In this document: positions 8,971 to 18,007 of the stretch, in pieces | Layout: each line of letters starts with the position of its first letter | Position numbering within the stretch: position 1 is the stretch's first letter | DNA from: Moheibacter stercoris | Lineage (GTDB): Bacteria; Bacteroidota; Bacteroidia; Flavobacteriales; Weeksellaceae | Length of the DNA stretch: 64,000 nt | Assembly: GCF_040545805.1 (NCBI RefSeq) | Contig: NZ_JBEPMO010000005.1 | Span: 1-64,000 of the forward strand | Reading direction: 5' to 3' | The notes under the pieces: generated by a model | What the model saw: only the letters and a program-made list of their open reading frames with translations | What the model was told of the DNA's origin: nothing | Database searches by the model: none | Position numbers and translations under genes: made by a program

Positions 8971-9708
8971 ATGAGAAAATCCTTTTTCATTCTCAGTATA
9001 CCTTTTTTGTTTTTGGCTTGTGCCAAACAGTCTTATAAGGTAACCAATATAGTTCATCCAGCCAATAAATCCATTGATGCATCTATTGAAGCCGATAAGG
9101 AAATTGAAGCCTTTATTTTGCCCTTTAAAGAAAAAATGGATGGGGAAATGAACAAAATTTTGACTTATGCCAAAATAGATCTTCCCAAAGATGGATTCAA
9201 TTCTCCTTTGGCAAATTTTAATTGTGACATGATTTTGGAAGAAGCCAATTTCATATACGAAAAACGTCACGGAAAGAAAATTGATTTATGTCTTTTGAAC
9301 TGGGGTGGGATGAGAAGAGCTTTTGGGAAAGGTGATTTGACCTTGAAAAATGCCTACGAATTAATGCCATTTGATAATATGGCTTGGGTCGTGACCATGA
9401 AAGGAAAGGATTTAGAACCAATGGTCAATTATCTATCGGAATCCGATTTTGGACATCCGATTGCAGGAATGACGTTTTCTCCTTTTGACTTTAAGTCTTT
9501 GAAAATTAATGGAAAACCAGTCGATGTAAATGCAACTTATACCATCGTGACCAATGATTTCTTATTGAATGGTGGAGATAAAATGACCTTTTTCAATGCA
9601 GCAGAATCCAAAGAAGACTTGGATATTAAGTTGCGCGATATGATTATCGATCATTTCACCAAAAACGATACCTTGAAAATTAATACGGACAAAAGAATTT
9701 TGAAATAA
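8971..9708 (+). CDS. Lipoprotein with 5'-nucleotidase C-terminal domain
   Basis: This 245-residue protein carries a lipoprotein signal (lipobox LACA, Cys17) and then the C-terminal substrate-binding domain of UshA-type 5'-nucleotidases, seen in LLNWGGMRRAFGKGDLTLKN, YELMPFDNMAWVVTMKG and the late VTNDFLLNGGDKM. This domain binds the nucleotide base but has no metal site, so it needs a catalytic partner. The next gene encodes that partner: its ATG overlaps the TAA stop by one base. The two genes therefore look like a UshA enzyme split in two and in reversed domain order. Confidence 0.88.
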   Translation: MRKSFFILSIPFLFLACAKQSYKVTNIVHPANKSIDASIEADKEIEAFILPFKEKMDGEMNKILTYAKIDLPKDGFNSPLANFNCDMILEEANFIYEKRHGKKIDLCLLNWGGMRRAFGKGDLTLKNAYELMPFDNMAWVVTMKGKDLEPMVNYLSESDFGHPIAGMTFSPFDFKSLKINGKPVDVNATYTIVTNDFLLNGGDKMTFFNAAESKEDLDIKLRDMIIDHFTKNDTLKINTDKRILK

Positions 9709-10649
9709 TGGAAAACAGAAGATCATTCCTTAAAAAAGCAGGAGCAGCGTCTTTATTGACGATGATTCCAGCTGTTGATTTGTTGGCAGGTCAAAATCAA
9801 GAAATTAAAAAAGTCACGATTTTGCATACCAATGACCAACATTCTAGAATTGAACCTTTCGAAATTTCCACCAACGAAAGATTGTCCAACAAAGGCGGAT
9901 TTGCCAGAAGAGCCAATCTTTTGCAAAGCATTCGTCAGCAAGAAAAAAACGTTTTGCTTCTCGATGCGGGTGATGCCTTTCAAGGAACTCCTTATTTCAA
10001 TATGTTTGGAGGTGAATTGGAATTCAAACTCATGAGCAAACTTGGCTACGACGTCATGACGCTCGGAAATCATGAATTTGACAATGGTTTAGAAGGTTTG
10101 AAAAAACAATTTCCGCATAAAAATTTCCCAATTGTCAACGCCAATTACGATTTTACCAACACCATTATGGATGGTTTGGTCAAACCTTACGAGATTTTTT
10201 GGCGCGATGGCATCAAAATCGGTGTCTTTGGGTTGGGCGTTCATTTGAAAGGTTTGGTGGGTGACAATGCTTTTGGAGAAACCAAATTCTTGAATCCGAT
10301 TGAAATCGCGCAGGATTATTCGCGCATCTTAAACGAAGACGAAAAATGTGATTTGGTCATTTGTTTGTCGCATTTGGGATACGAATATTCCGATCCCGAA
10401 ACGCCTTCAGATATCCTATTGGCTCGAAAAACTTCGGGCATAAACTTGATTATTGGTGGTCATACCCATACGTTTTTAGAAAAACCAGAAAGCCTATTGA
10501 ACAAGGACGGAAAAATGGTTTTGGTCAACCAAGTGGGTTATGCAGGCTTGTTTTTAGGGCGCATTGATTTCTATTTCCAATACGGGAAAGTCGTACAGAC
10601 AAAAAGTTTTGCTCTGAACGATTATGCGGTTGACGAAACTTGGGCATAG
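9708..10649 (+). CDS. Metallophosphoesterase, N-terminal domain of UshA-type 5'-nucleotidase, Tat-exported
   Basis: The protein (313 residues) starts with a twin-arginine signal, NRRSFLKKAG, followed by a hydrophobic stretch to about residue 28. The metal ligands of the calcineurin-like fold are visible: HTNDQHSR (Asp and His), LDAGDAFQGTP, TLGNHEFDNG, SHLGYE and GGHTHTF. It ends where the C-terminal domain would begin in UshA, and that domain is supplied by the preceding gene. It presumably hydrolyses nucleotides or related phosphoesters in the periplasm. Tat export suggests it folds with its metals in the cytoplasm. Confidence 0.9.
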   Translation: MENRRSFLKKAGAASLLTMIPAVDLLAGQNQEIKKVTILHTNDQHSRIEPFEISTNERLSNKGGFARRANLLQSIRQQEKNVLLLDAGDAFQGTPYFNMFGGELEFKLMSKLGYDVMTLGNHEFDNGLEGLKKQFPHKNFPIVNANYDFTNTIMDGLVKPYEIFWRDGIKIGVFGLGVHLKGLVGDNAFGETKFLNPIEIAQDYSRILNEDEKCDLVICLSHLGYEYSDPETPSDILLARKTSGINLIIGGHTHTFLEKPESLLNKDGKMVLVNQVGYAGLFLGRIDFYFQYGKVVQTKSFALNDYAVDETWA

Positions 10650-10735
10650 ATTTTTTTGGAGCCAATCCCGCTTTCTGCTTCTATCTTTTAAAATTTCACA
10701 AAAATTTTAAAAGGATATCCGCGACAATCGGGGCT
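10640..10735. repeat. Structured intergenic repeat, copy 1
   Basis: This element begins with TTGGGC inside the last codons of the preceding gene and has CCCGCTTTCTGCTTCTATC, then a hairpin (TTTTAAAATTT at 10686-10696 pairing with AAATTTTAAAA at 10702-10712), then AGGATATCCGCGACAATC. The same order of blocks occurs at 49246-49380. I recall similar sequences between genes in many Flavobacteria but know no function. Confidence 0.6.
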
Positions 10736-10773
10736 ATAAATTCAGATCTAAAAGAAAATCAGTTCAAGAAATT

Positions 10774-11814
10774 CTAGCTTTCTTTTGAAGGAGTCGGATG
10801 TTCAATATCGTCATTTTTACTTTCGTTCTTTTCTTTCAAAATTTCTCCTTTTTCCACATCGGTATCTTTACCCGTTTTGACAGCAATTTCGGTGTGGGCA
10901 ACGAGAACGGCAAAGGAAGAAGGTTTAATGCCATTGTCGTAAAATTTCGCGTGTTCTTTGGTAAATTCCGCTCCGAAATACAAAATAGCCGCTGAAAAAT
11001 ATACCCACAAAAGAAGAATGATCACACTTCCCGCTGCACCAAAAGTACTTGCGGTTGCATTGAATTGTAAGTACATGGAAATTCCATATTGACCCAACAT
11101 AAACAAAATCGCAGTGAAAATAGCACCTCCAATGATGTGTTTGTTGTTCACTTTTGCGTCAGGAAGAATTTTGAAAATACAACCAAATAATAAAGCTATG
11201 ACCAAGAAAGTAATTCCATTATTGATCCAATTCAAGGTGCTCAAGGTTATTGCAGGGAAGATTTTGTTGATGTATTCAGTCATCAACATGACGATTGAAT
11301 TTACCATTAACGAAGTGATTAACAAAAATCCCAATCCCAGAACCATAGATAAAGACAATAAACGATTCAATATAAATTTAAGCCAACCTTTTTTGGGTTT
11401 GGGTTTTACGCCCCAAATGGTATTGATGGAATCTTGAATTTCCACAAAAATGGTCGTGGATGTGAAGATTAAGGTGCCAATACCAATCATTAATCCCACA
11501 TTGGAATCTGTTTCCAGACTTAACTTCTCAATGATGCTCTGAATTTGCAAAGCGACTCTGATTCCAAAAAGATCGGTCATTTCGCTCATCAATTCTTTTT
11601 TCGCATCATAATTCCCTACGCGTTCTCCATAAAAAAATCCGATACACCAAATCACTATCAACAACAAGGGACCCAATGAAAATAAGGTATAGTAGGCGAG
11701 GGAAGCTGCCATTTTCATACACTTGTCATCGATAAATCCCATGGCCGATTTGTAAATCAAATGAGCCATGTTTTTCCAATACTCAAGCGTGAATTTGTTT
11801 CGGATGTTAATCAT
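10774..11814 (-). CDS. YihY/BrkB-family inner membrane protein
   Basis: The 346-residue protein has six predicted membrane segments, from AASLAYYTLFSLGPLLLIVI near residue 38 to VIILLLWVYFSAAILYFGAEF near 270-290, the hallmark pattern of the YihY/BrkB family. The C-terminal 50 residues are charged (KEKNESKNDD) and probably cytoplasmic. The older annotation as ribonuclease BN is not supported for this family, and its function is unsettled. It is 10 bases downstream of the Atg22-like transporter on the same strand. Confidence 0.85.
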   Translation of the reverse strand: MINIRNKFTLEYWKNMAHLIYKSAMGFIDDKCMKMAASLAYYTLFSLGPLLLIVIWCIGFFYGERVGNYDAKKELMSEMTDLFGIRVALQIQSIIEKLSLETDSNVGLMIGIGTLIFTSTTIFVEIQDSINTIWGVKPKPKKGWLKFILNRLLSLSMVLGLGFLLITSLMVNSIVMLMTEYINKIFPAITLSTLNWINNGITFLVIALLFGCIFKILPDAKVNNKHIIGGAIFTAILFMLGQYGISMYLQFNATASTFGAAGSVIILLLWVYFSAAILYFGAEFTKEHAKFYDNGIKPSSFAVLVAHTEIAVKTGKDTDVEKGEILKEKNESKNDDIEHPTPSKES

Positions 11815-11824
11815 AATGATTGAT

Positions 11825-13120
11825 TTATTTCGAAATTTTTGCGGTTTTTTCCATTTTCAAAAAACACATGATGATGAAACTAACAATGAACGAGAAGCCC
11901 ATCGTCAAAGTCGAAACTTTCATTCCATCGGTCATTTCAATGATAATTCCAAAGATGAAAAGTCCCAAACACAATGCCACTTTTTCAAACACATCATAAA
12001 AACTAAAAAAGGTTGTATGATCTTCAGTTGGTGGCAAAAGTTTCGCATAGGTCGAACGCGATAATGCTTGAATTCCGCCCATAACCAATCCAACCAATGC
12101 TGCCATCAAGTAAAATTGCATCTCAACGCTCGGACTGTCTTTGTTGATTAAATATCCGATTAAACAAACAATGACCCAAATGAAAATTCCAATCAATAAA
12201 GTATTTCGGTTTCCGATTTTTCCCGATAAAAAAGAAAATAACCATGCGCCTAAAATCGCTTCCAATTGAATCAACAAAATCGTCATAATCAATTTGTCGG
12301 TACTCAATCCGATTTCCTTTTCGCCAAAAATCGCTGCAATCAAGAAAATCGTTTGCATTCCCAAACTATAAAAGAAAAAGGAGCCCAGAAAAATTCTGAT
12401 TCGGGAAATGCTTTTCAATTGATTCCAAGTTTTATTCAATTCCTTAAAACTCGATTGAATGATATTTTTCGGAATTTTTTTATCGTAAACTGTGTTGGGA
12501 AGTCGATTGAAGGTAATTTGAGCAAATCCCATCCACCACAATCCGACCAAAACAAAACTCAATCTTGTATAAAATCCGGAGTTTTCTTTGCCAATGAACA
12601 TGATCATTACCAAACAAATCACCAATAAAATCACAGAACCAACATATCCCACCATAAATCCTTGCGCCGAAGTCTTGTCAATGCGATCTTCGGTGACAAT
12701 TTCGGGCAAATAGGAATTGTAAAATACCAAACTTCCCCAGTAACCAATCGCTGCCAAAAGGTTGAGCAATAATCCCAACCAAATATTTTCCGATGTGAAA
12801 AAGAAAAGCCCAATACAACTAAAGGAACCCAAATAACAGAAAAATTGTAAAAATCTTTTTTTATTTCCAACGGTGTCGGCAATAGACGATAAAATAGGCG
12901 ATAAAATGATGACCAAGAAAAAACAAATTGCCAACGAAAAGGTAAACGCAGAAGCAGGGTCAAAACCCAAAAAACGGATGGGTTCCAAGGAATCTGATTT
13001 GGTAACCGTGCTATAATAAATCGGGAAAACAGCCGACGCAATTACCAAGGAATGGACAGAATTGGCCCAATCATAAAACTTCCAAGCATTGACTATTTTT
13101 GGATTGTTCTTTTCAATCAT
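11825..13120 (-). CDS. Atg22-like (UMF1) major facilitator transporter
   Basis: The 431-residue protein has about twelve membrane helices and the family's opening motif NAWKFYDWANSVHSLVI, followed by FYNSYLPEI at about 132-140 and AQGFMVGYVGS at about 151-161. The C-terminal half has GGIQALSRSTYAKLLP, another family signature. The substrate cannot be read from the sequence; in yeast Atg22 exports amino acids from the vacuole. It probably shares a transcript with the YihY gene. Confidence 0.85.
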   Translation of the reverse strand: MIEKNNPKIVNAWKFYDWANSVHSLVIASAVFPIYYSTVTKSDSLEPIRFLGFDPASAFTFSLAICFFLVIILSPILSSIADTVGNKKRFLQFFCYLGSFSCIGLFFFTSENIWLGLLLNLLAAIGYWGSLVFYNSYLPEIVTEDRIDKTSAQGFMVGYVGSVILLVICLVMIMFIGKENSGFYTRLSFVLVGLWWMGFAQITFNRLPNTVYDKKIPKNIIQSSFKELNKTWNQLKSISRIRIFLGSFFFYSLGMQTIFLIAAIFGEKEIGLSTDKLIMTILLIQLEAILGAWLFSFLSGKIGNRNTLLIGIFIWVIVCLIGYLINKDSPSVEMQFYLMAALVGLVMGGIQALSRSTYAKLLPPTEDHTTFFSFYDVFEKVALCLGLFIFGIIIEMTDGMKVSTLTMGFSFIVSFIIMCFLKMEKTAKISK

Positions 13121-13170
13121 ATTGAGATTTTGATGAGTAAAGATAAAAATTCAAGTTCAACCTAAATAAA

Positions 13171-14184
13171 TTAATCAAAATTCTGATTGAATTCTTTGAA
13201 AACTTGACTGGTTATTTCGTAGGATTTCAATTTGGATTCAAAATCATAAATATTGGAATACACCATGATTTCGTCCAAATTCAAATCTTGAATAAGTTGC
13301 GAGATTTTCGATTTTAAAATTTCCTTGTCCCCAATTAAACTTAAGGCAGTCATTTGCATCACACGCTGGTAAAGCATTTCGCTCATGTCTTCCAAATTTG
13401 TGTTTTCTGGATGCACAAGTGGCGCACGTTGATCCAACAATAAATTGACGATTGCTTGATAATGGGAGAGGGAAATGTATTGGGCTTCGTCTTCGGTTTC
13501 TGCTGCAAAAACACTCACACATAGCATGGAATAAGGTTTGTCTAAAAATTTGCTTGGTGTAAATCTGGACTGATAAATTTCAAACGCTTGTCGAAATTGT
13601 CCTGGCGCAAAATGTCCAGCAAACGCATAAGGCATCCCTAATTTCGCTGCCAAATATGCACTATCGGTACTCGATCCTAAAATATACAAGGGAACATTGG
13701 CTCCTTCACCTGGAAAAGCACGGACTTTCGCATTTGCATTTTCAGTGCTGAAATAGCGCAATAATTCCTGAATATGGTATTCAAAATTGTAATTGAAATT
13801 TTCATCGCCTCGTCTCAAAACACTTGCCGTTAGAGGATCCGTTCCCGGAGCTCGGCCCAATCCCAAATCAATTCGGTTGGGAAACATCGCATCCAAAGTT
13901 CCAAATTGTTCAGCAATGGACAAAGTGGTATGATTGGGCAGCATAATTCCTCCAGAACCTACGCGGATGCTTTGGGTTTGTTGAGCTACATGACCGATCA
14001 ATAGGGAAGTAGCAGCGCTGATGACGCTTGGCATATTGTGATGTTCAGAAAACCAATAACGCTCATAGCCAAATTTCTCGGCAGCTTGTGCAGACAAAAC
14101 CGACTTTTCAAATGTTTGCGTGTAAGTATCTCCTTCTAAAACAGTAGCTAAATCAAGAATCGAATAACGTATTTCCTTTGACAT
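13171..14184 (-). CDS. LLM-class flavin-dependent oxidoreductase (luciferase-like)
   Basis: The 337-residue protein is a bacterial-luciferase-like TIM barrel: FGYERYWFSEHHNMP near 40, RVGSGGIMLPNH near 77-88, NRIDLGLGRAPGTDP near 105-119 and LYILGSSTDSAYLAAKLG near 170. These motifs match the MsnO8/YhbW group. The physiological substrate is unknown. I use the ATG at 14184; a longer frame would need a TTG three codons upstream. Confidence 0.88.
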   Translation of the reverse strand: MSKEIRYSILDLATVLEGDTYTQTFEKSVLSAQAAEKFGYERYWFSEHHNMPSVISAATSLLIGHVAQQTQSIRVGSGGIMLPNHTTLSIAEQFGTLDAMFPNRIDLGLGRAPGTDPLTASVLRRGDENFNYNFEYHIQELLRYFSTENANAKVRAFPGEGANVPLYILGSSTDSAYLAAKLGMPYAFAGHFAPGQFRQAFEIYQSRFTPSKFLDKPYSMLCVSVFAAETEDEAQYISLSHYQAIVNLLLDQRAPLVHPENTNLEDMSEMLYQRVMQMTALSLIGDKEILKSKISQLIQDLNLDEIMVYSNIYDFESKLKSYEITSQVFKEFNQNFD

Positions 14185-14256
14185 TGAATTCAATTTGCTT
14201 CAAAAATACAAATACTCTTTTCGAATATCGAATGGAATGCTAGCATTAACTAATTC

Positions 14257-14418
14257 TTAAAATCTTCTGCTTTTAATTTGTATATCAACCGAAGAGAAAG
14301 CTTCCTCGCCAGTGTATCGAATAACATTGGGATTCAGATTCAATTTGTAGAAATTAGAGGCATCTTTTGTTTCAAATTCACGTAAAATCAAACGTTCGGT
14401 TTCCAAAATTTGTTTCAT
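14257..14418 (-). pseudogene. GNAT acetyltransferase, N-terminal fragment
   Basis: The frame from ATG 14418 reads MKQILETERLILREFETKD and continues for about 35 residues like the start of a RimJ/RimL-type GNAT acetyltransferase, through NPNVIRYTGEEAFSSV. It then stops after KSRRF, at 53 residues in all, long before the acetyl-CoA-binding core. No continuation is visible in the bases to 14185. I read it as a 3'-truncated remnant. It starts 10 bases after the asnB stop on the same strand. Confidence 0.75.
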
Positions 14419-14428
14419 TCTAAAAATC

Positions 14429-16099
14429 TCAGTCTTTATAGGCTTCGTTGTGCACATTGGCTACGGCACGTCCCGAAGGGTCATTTAGATTTTGAAAAGA
14501 AGCATCCCAAAGCAAAGCTTGAGGTGTTGAACACGCCACAGATTTGGCATAGGGAACTGTCAAAGCTGCTGTATTGGATGGGAAATGTTCTTCAAAAATG
14601 GTTCGGTAGAAATATTCTTCTTTGCTCATTGGCGGATTCACTGGAAATCTTGATTCAGTATTTAACAATTGATTATCGGTCACTTTTTCATTGACTAATT
14701 TTTTCAAGGTATCAATCCAATTGTAGCCAACGCCATCGGAAAATTGTTCTTTTTGACGCCAAGCGATTTCTTTCGGCAAATAATCTTCAAATGCTTTGCG
14801 AACCACCCATTTTTCAATTCGTCCGTTTTTGATCATTTTATCGTCGGGATTCAATCGCATCGCGACATCGATGAATTCTTTGTCCAAAAAGGGAACGCGC
14901 GCTTCAATTCCCCAAGCCGCCATTGATTTGTTGGCGCGTAAGTTATCGTACAAATACAATTTGCTTAGTTTTCGAACATTTTCTTCGTGAAATTCTTGGG
15001 CATTGGGTGCTTTGTGGAAATACAAATATCCGCCAAAAATTTCATCTGATCCTTCACCCGATAAAACCATTTTGATTCCCATTGACTTGATGACACGCGC
15101 CATTAAATACATTGGAGTAGAAGCACGAACGGTGGTCACATCGTAGGTTTCGAGGAAATAAATCACATCGCGTATGGCATCCAATCCTTCTTGAATGGTG
15201 AAATGGATTTCGTGGTGAATTGTTCCGATATGTTCGGCTGCTAATTTCGCTGCTTTCAAATCGGGTGAGCCTTCCAAACCTACTGCAAAGGAATGCAATT
15301 GTGGATACCAAGCTTCTTCCTTGTCCTCGGATTCAATTCGATTTCTGGCAAATTTTTTGGTAATCGCAGCGATAACCGAAGAATCCAATCCGCCTGAAAG
15401 CAAAACGCCATAGGGAACATCGGACATCAATTGGCGATGAACAGCATCTTCCAACGCTTTTCGAAGTTCTGAAATATCAGTTGTGTTGTTTTTTACATTT
15501 TCAAATTCTTCCCAATCTCGTTGGTACCATTTTTTAGGTTCCAAACTTTCGGAACTATCGATGTAATGCCCTGGAGGGAAGGTTTTGATGGTGGAACAAA
15601 CGCCTTCCAAAGCTTTTAATTCGGAGGCGACAAAAAATTGGCCGTTATTATCCGTTCCATAATACAAAGGAATAATTCCCATATGGTCACGCGCAATGAG
15701 GAACGAATTTTTCTCTTCATCGTAAAGCGCAAACGCGAAAATTCCATTGAGATCATCTAAGAATTTGTTTCCTTTTTCTTGGTACAAAGCCAAAATCACT
15801 TCACAATCACTTTGGGTTTTGAAGGGATAATTTGGAAATAAATTTCGAAGTTCTTTATGGTTGTAAATTTCGCCGTTTACGGCTAAAATGAATTGGTTGT
15901 TATTTCCGTACAAAGGTTGTTTTCCCGAAGTCGGATCGACAATTGCCAAACGCTCGTGCGATAAAATGGCTTGGTCGTTTGTATAAATTCCCGACCAATC
16001 GGGTCCTCTATGACGAATTCGTTTGGACATCTCCAAGACTTTCGGACGAAGCATCTCAGAGGGTTCTTGCAATAAAAATGCACCTATAATTCCACACAT
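14429..16099 (-). CDS. asnB: Asparagine synthase B, glutamine-hydrolysing
   Basis: AsnB makes asparagine from aspartate, ATP and glutamine. Start at ATG 16099 is fixed because the mature enzyme must expose Cys2 (MCGIIGAF) as the glutaminase nucleophile. The glutaminase domain (2-190) contains RHRGPDWSG and LAVNGEIYNH; the synthetase domain has the ATP-binding SGGLDSS and later MVLSGEGSDEIFGGY. The length of 556 residues is normal. The GNAT remnant follows directly. Confidence 0.96.
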   Translation of the reverse strand: MCGIIGAFLLQEPSEMLRPKVLEMSKRIRHRGPDWSGIYTNDQAILSHERLAIVDPTSGKQPLYGNNNQFILAVNGEIYNHKELRNLFPNYPFKTQSDCEVILALYQEKGNKFLDDLNGIFAFALYDEEKNSFLIARDHMGIIPLYYGTDNNGQFFVASELKALEGVCSTIKTFPPGHYIDSSESLEPKKWYQRDWEEFENVKNNTTDISELRKALEDAVHRQLMSDVPYGVLLSGGLDSSVIAAITKKFARNRIESEDKEEAWYPQLHSFAVGLEGSPDLKAAKLAAEHIGTIHHEIHFTIQEGLDAIRDVIYFLETYDVTTVRASTPMYLMARVIKSMGIKMVLSGEGSDEIFGGYLYFHKAPNAQEFHEENVRKLSKLYLYDNLRANKSMAAWGIEARVPFLDKEFIDVAMRLNPDDKMIKNGRIEKWVVRKAFEDYLPKEIAWRQKEQFSDGVGYNWIDTLKKLVNEKVTDNQLLNTESRFPVNPPMSKEEYFYRTIFEEHFPSNTAALTVPYAKSVACSTPQALLWDASFQNLNDPSGRAVANVHNEAYKD

Positions 16100-16273
16100 A
16101 TTGTTTGATTTAAGTTGAGTTAGAATGAATTTAGACTGCAATTTAGGTATATTTTACTCGAATTATTTCATTTTTTAATAAGGAATTTACCTTTGATCAA
16201 ATAGGAATATTCCTTATTTCATCTTAGGAAAACGGCTTCATTTCCCTAAGTTTGTAAGAACTAAAGCACAAAA

Positions 16274-17956
16274 ATGAGGACACATAATTTTTTATTTCTT
16301 TTTCTAATTTTTCAATTCACTTGGGCACAGATAAAGTTTCAATCACCAACGGTTACCCAAATTACCTATTTGGTTTCGAGTAATGGTACAGAAATTCCCC
16401 ATCAAAATCCAATTTGGGTTTTTGCAAATTCAAATTCGTTTTTGATCACAACACAAAATAATTTTTCTGGAAAAGGTCCCTATCCATTTGAGCAAAATTT
16501 TGTCGAACCATCTTCCAAAAAAATAGCGCAATTCGCATTTCTTTCAGAGAACGAAATCTTCAAATTCATCGATGATGAATCTATTTCCAAACAAACATTT
16601 GAATTCTTACCTGAAACCAAAACGATTTTGGGTTACAAATGCAAAAAAGCGAAAACAGTTATCAATTCCAATACAATTGAAATTTGGTACAACGATGAAT
16701 CCAAATTGAAAGCAAGTCCATCTATTTTAGGAGCGAATTTAGGATTGGTTTTGGAAGTGATTCGAAATGGTAACCATAGCATCAAAGCATCAGAAATAAA
16801 GAAAGAAAAAACGAAACTTCCTGAATTTTTGAGCAATTCATCCATTCCTGAATTGGAAAAAATTGAATACCAAGATCGCATTTGGAAAGCCCGATTTACG
16901 ACCATTCCGGTTTTTGAGAATCAATTGATTCATTGGTCCGAAGAATTTGAACCCAAAGAAGGCGTGATGCGATTTGCCAACGGAACAATTGCCGTGAAAA
17001 AACTAAAATTTCCAAAAATTGAAGCTTCTGATTTGGTTTTCTTGGATTTATTGGAAGAATCCAATGGTGATGCCTACGATAGAACAGGAACGGTATTTTT
17101 AATTCCAACCGATAAAAAGCAAAGTTTCTTAGATGGATTAGAGAATGGAGCCGAAACCTTACCGATTTATGACAATGGAAACGGCAAAAAATACCAAGGT
17201 GTTGGGGCGACGGATAATTATTCACCATTGATTGAATTAATGCGTTTCTTCACGCCTTTTGGTGTGAAGCATTTCAATGATCGCGTAACCTTAAAAGATA
17301 AAGTCTGGCACGAAGTCGTTCCGTATCGTCAAGATATTTCAAGCTATTCTTCTTTGTTAAGCGAGAAGGAAGTCTATTTAGGTGTGTTCATCGGAAACTA
17401 CGACAAAGGCGGTCACCGAATCTCGATGAACGTCACGATTCATAAAAGTTTTGGGGAAGAAAAAGAAACGAAAAAAGTCGTTCCCTTATTCAATACCTTA
17501 AATGTGATGGAAATGGCCGGACAAGAATATGCGACAATGTTCAATGTGGACAAAGGTTTAGAAATGGAATTTGAACTAAAGGAACCTTTGAAAAACGCTC
17601 AATTGCGTTACATCACCACGGGACACGGCGGATGGGGAAATGGTGACGAATTCGTTCCAAAGAAAAACACGATTTTACTCAATGGAAAAATAATTTTCGA
17701 TTTGATTCCTTGGCGGGAAGATTGTGGTTCTTATCGTCTGTTCAATCCTGTTTCGGGAAATTTTGGCAATGGATTGTCATCTTCCGATTTGAGTCGATCC
17801 AATTGGTGTCCCGCAACAGTGACCAATCCCTACATCATTGAACTAGGGAATTTGCCTGCAGGAAAGCATAAAATCCAAGTGAAAATTCCTCAGGGTGAGC
17901 CCGAAGGAACAAGTTTTAGCTCTTGGAATATTTCGGGAATTTTAATTGGGAATTAA
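16274..17956 (+). CDS. PNGase F-type N-glycanase with GLPGLI-like N-terminal domain
   Basis: The 560-residue protein has a signal peptide (about 1-18, FTWAQ). Residues about 20-185 resemble the GLPGLI fold (LGYKCKKAKT 119-128, IEIWYNDE 135-142, GLVLEV 157-162). Residues about 210-560 match the two jelly-roll domains of peptide-N-glycosidase F: AYDRTGTVFLIP with the candidate catalytic Asp269, GHGGWGNGDEF (450-460) with a candidate catalytic Glu459, and SNWCPATVTNPYIIEL (509-524). PNGase F removes N-glycans from asparagine. The extra N-terminal domain fits the PNGase F-II subtype. Activity is inferred from conserved residues. The gene stands alone, with TAAGTTTG (16247-16254) as a possible -7 box. 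Confidence 0.82.
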   Translation: MRTHNFLFLFLIFQFTWAQIKFQSPTVTQITYLVSSNGTEIPHQNPIWVFANSNSFLITTQNNFSGKGPYPFEQNFVEPSSKKIAQFAFLSENEIFKFIDDESISKQTFEFLPETKTILGYKCKKAKTVINSNTIEIWYNDESKLKASPSILGANLGLVLEVIRNGNHSIKASEIKKEKTKLPEFLSNSSIPELEKIEYQDRIWKARFTTIPVFENQLIHWSEEFEPKEGVMRFANGTIAVKKLKFPKIEASDLVFLDLLEESNGDAYDRTGTVFLIPTDKKQSFLDGLENGAETLPIYDNGNGKKYQGVGATDNYSPLIELMRFFTPFGVKHFNDRVTLKDKVWHEVVPYRQDISSYSSLLSEKEVYLGVFIGNYDKGGHRISMNVTIHKSFGEEKETKKVVPLFNTLNVMEMAGQEYATMFNVDKGLEMEFELKEPLKNAQLRYITTGHGGWGNGDEFVPKKNTILLNGKIIFDLIPWREDCGSYRLFNPVSGNFGNGLSSSDLSRSNWCPATVTNPYIIELGNLPAGKHKIQVKIPQGEPEGTSFSSWNISGILIGN

Positions 17957-17978
17957 TTCGTTCAATTCCTTACTTTTG
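17946..17978 (+). promoter_or_regulatory. Candidate Bacteroidota-type promoter of the acyl-CoA dehydrogenase gene
   Basis: TTG at 17946-17948 and TACTTTTG at 17971-17978 are 22 bases apart, fitting the flavobacterial pattern TTG-N17-23-TAnnTTTG. The ATG of the next gene is at 18008. The upstream box overlaps the end of the N-glycanase gene. Confidence 0.55.
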
Positions 17979-18007
17979 CAATCAATTTTCAAAACAAACT
18001 AAAAAGA

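Noticed and set aside
10774..11814. Ribonuclease BN for the YihY-family gene
   Set aside because: That name came from an old misassignment; the family has membrane helices and no nuclease motif.
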